Positions 60,662 to 64,000 of a stretch of DNA of 64,000 bases are shown here, piece by piece. The stretch covers positions 62,001 through 126,000 of the forward strand of contig NZ_JAOYFC010000003.1 in assembly GCF_025802015.1 (NCBI RefSeq), in the 5' to 3' direction. The position numbers and the translations under genes were made by a program. Source of the DNA: Falsihalocynthiibacter halioticoli (GTDB lineage: Bacteria; Pseudomonadota; Alphaproteobacteria; Rhodobacterales; Rhodobacteraceae). A model generated the notes under the pieces. It searched no databases and was not told the DNA's origin. It saw only the letters and a list, made by a program, of their open reading frames with translations. Numbering within the stretch: position 1 is the stretch's first letter; every line of letters begins with the position of its first letter.

Positions 60662-61519
60662 ATGAGCCGCCATAGCTTTGATCCCGAAATCGCGGGACGT
60701 GTTGGCCTGAACGCGGCGGTGATTTTCCAGAACATCACCTTCTGGATTGAGAAGAACCAAGCCAATCGCCGCAACCATCGAGACGGGCGGTATTGGACTT
60801 ACAATTCGATCTCGGCCTTTAGTGAGTTGTTCCCCTATCTGAGCGAAAAGCAGATCCGAACAGCGCTCGAAAAGCTGGTCAGTGCAGAGCTGATCATCAA
60901 GGGCAATTTCAGCGATGATCGCTATGACCGGACCTGTTGGTATGCCCTGGGCAACTCCATTTGCCCAAATGGGCAAATCGATCCGACCGAAAGGGAAAAT
61001 GATGCATTTGCCCCTGAGGGCAAGCCATCTGCCCCAAAGGGCAAATCCTATAAGAACAGATATAAACCATATCAAAAACCAAATCCTTCGCACGCGAAGG
61101 TAGCGGTGGAGGATGAGGTTTCAGAAAAGATTTTGTCCGCCTATCCCGAGGATCGCGTTCGCGGCAAAGCGGTTTGTAACTCGCAGATCCGCCAAGCGCT
61201 GGCCGACGGAGTGGACGCCAAAGACCTCGAGGACGCCGTGCGGACCTATGCGACCGAGAGCGAAGGCTTCACCCGCTCCAAGGTGTGCTTCTCCGACAAT
61301 TGGTTCTCCTCTGGCCGTTGGTTGAAATACCTTCAGGAAGTTGAGGAGGCGCGAGAAGCGGGCAAAGCCAAAGAGTTGGAATTGCTGAAAGGTTTGGCCG
61401 ACTGGGTCACGGACAAGCATCCCCTTTGCCGCCACATAACACCCGGCCAAGTGACCGCTTTGCTAGCCGCGAACCTAGTCAGCTCAGCTGAAATCGAAGC
61501 GGCGGGGCTCAGAGCATGA
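60662..61519 (+). CDS. Winged-helix (Rep-like) protein of the mobile element
   Basis: A 285-residue protein starting MSRHSFDPEIAGRVGLNAAV, with an N-terminal winged-helix region (about residues 5-105: WTYNSISAFSELFPYLSEKQ, IRTALEKLVSAELI) as in plasmid Rep/DnaD-like proteins, a linker rich in GK/PKGK, and a basic C-terminal region with a TPGQVTALLAANLVSSAEI tail. Comparable helix-turn-helix proteins sit before mobC in alphaproteobacterial plasmids and islands. I infer a replication or control role. The linker codons form the palindrome array at 60943-61043. Confidence 0.7.
   Translation: MSRHSFDPEIAGRVGLNAAVIFQNITFWIEKNQANRRNHRDGRYWTYNSISAFSELFPYLSEKQIRTALEKLVSAELIIKGNFSDDRYDRTCWYALGNSICPNGQIDPTERENDAFAPEGKPSAPKGKSYKNRYKPYQKPNPSHAKVAVEDEVSEKILSAYPEDRVRGKAVCNSQIRQALADGVDAKDLEDAVRTYATESEGFTRSKVCFSDNWFSSGRWLKYLQEVEEAREAGKAKELELLKGLADWVTDKHPLCRHITPGQVTALLAANLVSSAEIEAAGLRA
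60943..61043. repeat. Array of four TGCCC-N-GGGCA palindromes inside the Rep-like gene
   Basis: TGCCC-T-GGGCA (60943-60953), ATTTGCCC-AAAT-GGGCAAAT (60959-60978), TTGCCC-CTGA-GGGCAA (61008-61023) and TGCCC-CAAA-GGGCA (61030-61043). Four copies of one inverted repeat in 101 bp are hard to explain by coding alone; they could be sites for the encoded protein or for replication. Confidence 0.6.
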
Positions 61520-61986
61520 GTGCGACAGACCCCCACAAAGAGCAGAGAGCAAGGTTACCCACCGATTACATCGGCGGGTCTTGTGAGGGGCGGCAAGCCT
61601 CCCCTTCAAACCCCAACCAGACGCACGCAAGCGGCGTCAAAGAGGGCCTTTCCGAGAGCGTGATCTTTCGATGCACACCGTCGGAAAAGGCAGCGCTTGT
61701 GGCCAAGGCGCGCGCGGCTGGCCTGCCCAATGCCACGCTGATGCGTGAGGCCTTGGGGCTAACCGAGGCACGTCGGCGCAAGCCCGTCCCGCGAGTTGAC
61801 CCGAAGCTGACTTTTGCGATTGCCCGCGTCGGCGGCAACCTCAATCAGCTCTCCCGCTGGATCAACGGCGCGGTCAAATCCGGCCGCGCGAGCCAGATCG
61901 ACGCGCTCAAGGTCGCGGTGCAGCTAGTGGCCATCGAACGGCAGATGGCGCAGATCGTGGCGGCACACACGGGCGGTGGCGAATGA
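61516..61986 (+). CDS. mobC: Mobilization relaxosome accessory protein MobC
   Basis: A 156-residue MobC (MbeC-type) protein. After a polar N-terminus, SESVIFRCTPSEKAALVAKA and GGNLNQLSRWINGA match the ribbon-helix-helix MobC pattern. MobC melts oriT DNA for relaxase nicking. The start overlaps the Rep-like gene by 4 bp and the end overlaps the relaxase by 4 bp, so these are one transcript. Confidence 0.88.
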   Translation: MSATDPHKEQRARLPTDYIGGSCEGRQASPSNPNQTHASGVKEGLSESVIFRCTPSEKAALVAKARAAGLPNATLMREALGLTEARRRKPVPRVDPKLTFAIARVGGNLNQLSRWINGAVKSGRASQIDALKVAVQLVAIERQMAQIVAAHTGGGE

Positions 61987-63539
61987 TCATCTCGTTCTTT
62001 TCCACCGGCACAGGCGGCGGAGCCGCACCCGTCGACTACCTGACAGCGCATGAAGTTCTTGCCTATGACGAGAACCGCCACCTCATCCGCGACGACACCA
62101 GTAAACCGCAAACCAAGATCCGCGACCCGTTGCCTGAGGTGCTGCACGGTAACCCCGACCAAACCCGCGACCTTATCGATGCGAGCTCCAACAAATGGAG
62201 CTACACGGCAGGTGTGATCAGCTTTGCCGACAGCGACGATCCCAGTCCCGCCGCCCAGCAAGAGGCCATTGAGCTATTTGAGGCTCTGGCCTTTGCTGGG
62301 CTGGACAGGGATCAATACGATTGTCTCTGGGTGCGCCACTCGCATGAAGGCAATGTCGAGCTGCACTTCTGCACGCCACGCCTTGAGCTGAGCACGGGCA
62401 AGGCGTTGAACATCGCACCGCCAGGCCATGAAAACGCCTTTTCCAGCCTGCGTGATTTGATGAACAAGACGCACGGTTGGGCAGACCCTTTGGAGCCAGA
62501 TCGCACTCGCGAAGTGAGGGCGACGATTGAAGCGCCGACGCGCGCGCAAGGTCGCGAAGCGCTGCACGATTGGATCCTCGATCAGATCAGCGTCGGCACC
62601 ATCACCGACCGCGCCAGCATGATCGATGCTTTGGCCGATGCAGGCTTTGATATCCCCCGTGCCAGCAAGAATTACATCACCGCCAAAGACCCTGACACCG
62701 GCGAGCGCTGGCGTTTGAAAGGAGAGATTTTCCATGACGACTGGCAAGCCGAACCGCCTCGCCGAGAAATTGAACGCGGACCTGGAGACAGTACGCAGCG
62801 ACCACGCCGCCTTGATGGCATCTCAACTGGAGAGCTTCAGGAGCGATTTCAGCAGCATTGCGACCAGCGCGCTGCATACAATCGAGACCGATATCAGGTT
62901 CTTTCTGAGCGACAGCAGGAGCGAGTTGGAGAGGCGGAGCGAGACGATCAGGCGCTGGTTGACGATCTCACCCTGGGTGATCGTGGTGATGGTCTCATCC
63001 TGGATCGCGACAGTGCTGATCGCGAGTTGGTTTTGGACGGGTTTGATCACGCGCTCGGAGATGACGAGGCTTGGCCTGACACGGATCGAACAGGCTGGGC
63101 AGACATGGGTGACGCTGGACCCCGACCGGACCGAATTGAAGACCTGCACCATGGCCGGGACGCCGGTCATCTGTATCGAGATCAAGGAACCCTAGATGAC
63201 ACAGACCCTGACAGCATTGGAACGCGAATTGCTCGCATCCGTCGAGCGGTTGGTGACGGCCTGCGAGAGTTCAGCCAAGGAATTGCACGCCTTGGAGAAG
63301 CGCTCGACCAGCAGGATCGAAAGCAAGGTGAATGGCTTGGCGCATTGCGTGGCGCTATTGATGAAATCACATCTCACGTCCGTCACCACATTGGCCGACT
63401 TGCTGCGCGAGGAGCAGAATTACGCGACGCTGCAGGCGGGGTTAGAGACCAGCTGGAAACTAGCGAAAGACGCCGAGAAGCGGTTGACCGAGAGCTAGAC
63501 GCGAGAGATAGCCACCGCAGCGCCGGACATTCGCTTTGA
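61983..63539 (+). CDS. mobA: ColE1/MbeA-type relaxase MobA
   Basis: A 518-residue relaxase that would nick oriT and pilot the DNA strand. The N-terminus matches ColE1 MbeA: ISFFSTGTGGGAAPVDYL places the nucleophile Tyr19 as in MbeA, then LIDASSNKWSYTAGVISF, and the metal motif RHSHEGNVELHF. MbeA uses His, Glu and Asn (HEN); here the positions are His119, Glu126, His128, so HEH. The C-terminal half is basic, charged and repeat-rich. Two further genes lie inside it in another frame. Confidence 0.92.
   Translation: MIISFFSTGTGGGAAPVDYLTAHEVLAYDENRHLIRDDTSKPQTKIRDPLPEVLHGNPDQTRDLIDASSNKWSYTAGVISFADSDDPSPAAQQEAIELFEALAFAGLDRDQYDCLWVRHSHEGNVELHFCTPRLELSTGKALNIAPPGHENAFSSLRDLMNKTHGWADPLEPDRTREVRATIEAPTRAQGREALHDWILDQISVGTITDRASMIDALADAGFDIPRASKNYITAKDPDTGERWRLKGEIFHDDWQAEPPRREIERGPGDSTQRPRRLDGISTGELQERFQQHCDQRAAYNRDRYQVLSERQQERVGEAERDDQALVDDLTLGDRGDGLILDRDSADRELVLDGFDHALGDDEAWPDTDRTGWADMGDAGPRPDRIEDLHHGRDAGHLYRDQGTLDDTDPDSIGTRIARIRRAVGDGLREFSQGIARLGEALDQQDRKQGEWLGALRGAIDEITSHVRHHIGRLAARGAELRDAAGGVRDQLETSERRREAVDRELDARDSHRSAGHSL
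62734..63195 (+). CDS. mobB: MobB/MbeB-like membrane mobilization protein, nested in mobA
   Basis: A 153-residue protein read in another frame entirely inside mobA. It has an N-terminal coiled coil (about residues 5-70), one membrane helix (about residues 78-103, WVIVVMVSSWIATVLIASWF) and a C-terminal beta-rich tail (TWVTLDPDRTELKTC). MobB of ColE1-type plasmids has the same order. AAGGAGAG lies 7 nt before ATG 62734. In ColE1 mbeB and mbeD are also nested in mbeA, which supports this as a true gene. Confidence 0.82.
   Translation: MTTGKPNRLAEKLNADLETVRSDHAALMASQLESFRSDFSSIATSALHTIETDIRFFLSDSRSELERRSETIRRWLTISPWVIVVMVSSWIATVLIASWFWTGLITRSEMTRLGLTRIEQAGQTWVTLDPDRTELKTCTMAGTPVICIEIKEP
63196..63498 (+). 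CDS. mobD: MobD/MbeD-like mobilization protein, nested in mobA
   Basis: A 100-residue soluble, helical protein starting MTQTLTALERELLASVERLV, resembling the MbeD/MobD N-terminus TxLExxLLxALExL. It starts at the base after the mobB stop (TAG ATG) with AAGGA 7 nt upstream, all within mobA in another frame. The coiled-coil propensity over most of its length fits MobD. Similarity is by eye. Confidence 0.75.
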   Translation: MTQTLTALERELLASVERLVTACESSAKELHALEKRSTSRIESKVNGLAHCVALLMKSHLTSVTTLADLLREEQNYATLQAGLETSWKLAKDAEKRLTES

Positions 63540-64000
63540 TCTAACTGCAAATGTTGGCGTGGTTCGAGGGTTTGCAGTGGGAATCTTAGATTCGTTCTGC
63601 AGCAATTCACCACACGTCTGCGATTTCTTTGCTGGGTGCGTATGCGGATAAACCGGAACTTCATGTAGAATGCAGCGAAGAGCTCGAAAGAGCCCATTCA
63701 AACCAATGCTGCAACAAGTTTCAATGGCGGCTTCAATTCGGTTTCAGTCCACACCTGCCAGTCTATACTTCTCTCCTCCGATTTTGCACAGAAATCCTCG
63801 CCGACCATAGATCGGGCGCGCTTGTTCTCTCGCTCTACTTTATTGTCGCGTCACTGCGGTTCAAAAATCTATGGAATGGACGCCTAGTTCCCATACGTTC
63901 CGGTCGCTAAAGCCAAGGCTGCCGATGAACTGTAAACTGCGGCTCGTGCATCCGCCAGCGCTTCAATGGCGATAAACTCATTCAATGCGGCCACAGAAGC
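63540..64000. other. Gene-poor end of the window
   Basis: No reading frame in these 461 bases has a recognisable start, ribosome-binding site or known domain. The frame at 63629-63910 encodes nothing I recognise, and I see no tRNA end repeat that would mark the far boundary of the element. Nothing further can be assigned here. Confidence 0.6.

Noticed and set aside
62734..63498. Treating the two nested frames in mobA as shadows
   Set aside because: Rejected in favour of real genes because both have strong ribosome-binding sites, stop-start coupling, and match the MbeB/MbeD layout of ColE1.
63629..63910. A 93-residue frame at the end of the window
   Set aside because: No ribosome-binding site, no recognisable domain, unusual composition (Leu/Phe/Arg rich).

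Overview
The window looks like part of the main chromosome of a marine-type alphaproteobacterium of the Rhodobacterales (Roseobacter-like). The evidence is the gene order grpE-hrcA / rph-rdgB-hemW / parB-parA-rsmG-mnmG-mnmE-rho-hemJ / maf-aroE-coaE-dnaQ / secB, the RegB-Sco-RegA redox regulon, the hslV/hslU, addAB-murU-amgK-tsaE-divL and tsaD-hemD-hemY clusters, and the lack of transposases. The window opens inside mutS and closes just past a mobilization cassette.

Layout. 1-13.8 kb: 3' end of mutS, grpE-hrcA behind a promoter with sigma70-like and sigma32-like boxes, the tightly coupled rph-rdgB-ridA-like-hemW-DUF454 operon, then the leftward run parB, parA, rsmG, mnmG, mnmE, rho, hemJ. Three perfect copies of the ParB site TGTTTCACGTGAAACA lie inside rsmG (two) and over the first codons of mnmG (one). 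13.79-14.19 kb: an AT-rich gene-free gap with seven DnaA-box-like 9-mers in two converging groups and a 19-20 bp direct repeat; I read it as the chromosome origin, oriC. 14.2-16.9 kb: the rightward maf-aroE-coaE-dnaQ operon. 16.9-26.2 kb: secB, fxsA, Tim44-like, mltA, smr, an MFS transporter, an esterase-like lipoprotein, and hslV-(DUF2157)-hslU behind a sigma32-like promoter, then trxA. 26.2-36.4 kb: a compact leftward cluster, divL-like PAS protein, tsaE, amgK, murU, addB, addA, with a full CtrA-type box upstream of the PAS gene. 36.4-39.8 kb: regB, divergent sco (senC) and regA, then an HD hydrolase. 39.9-48.3 kb: ahcY, DUF2853, a possible small RNA, EVE-domain gene, yciI, gpsA, tsaD, hemD, a mitofilin-like protein and hemY.

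48.3-60.3 kb is a surface-polysaccharide locus: sulfotransferase-like gene, an RgpF/WbsX-type two-domain protein, kpsM, divergent kpsE-kpsT, a large RTX protein, a family 2 glycosyltransferase, and the Kdo pathway kdsD-kdsB-kdsA. Together these encode an ABC-exported, probably Kdo-linked capsule.

60.4-63.5 kb: a tRNA-Arg(CCT) gene followed by a small element with a winged-helix/Rep-like gene, mobC, a ColE1/MbeA-type relaxase, and two genes nested inside the relaxase gene in another frame (MobB/MbeB-like and MobD/MbeD-like), each with its own strong ribosome-binding site. The relaxase has a HEH instead of the canonical HEN triad. The last 461 bases hold no gene I can support.

No CRISPR array, insertion sequence, rRNA or defence system was seen. 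The most notable items are oriC with its parS-bearing genes, the nested mobilization genes on the chromosome, the palindrome array inside the Rep-like gene, and the small-RNA candidate at about 41.87-42.00 kb.
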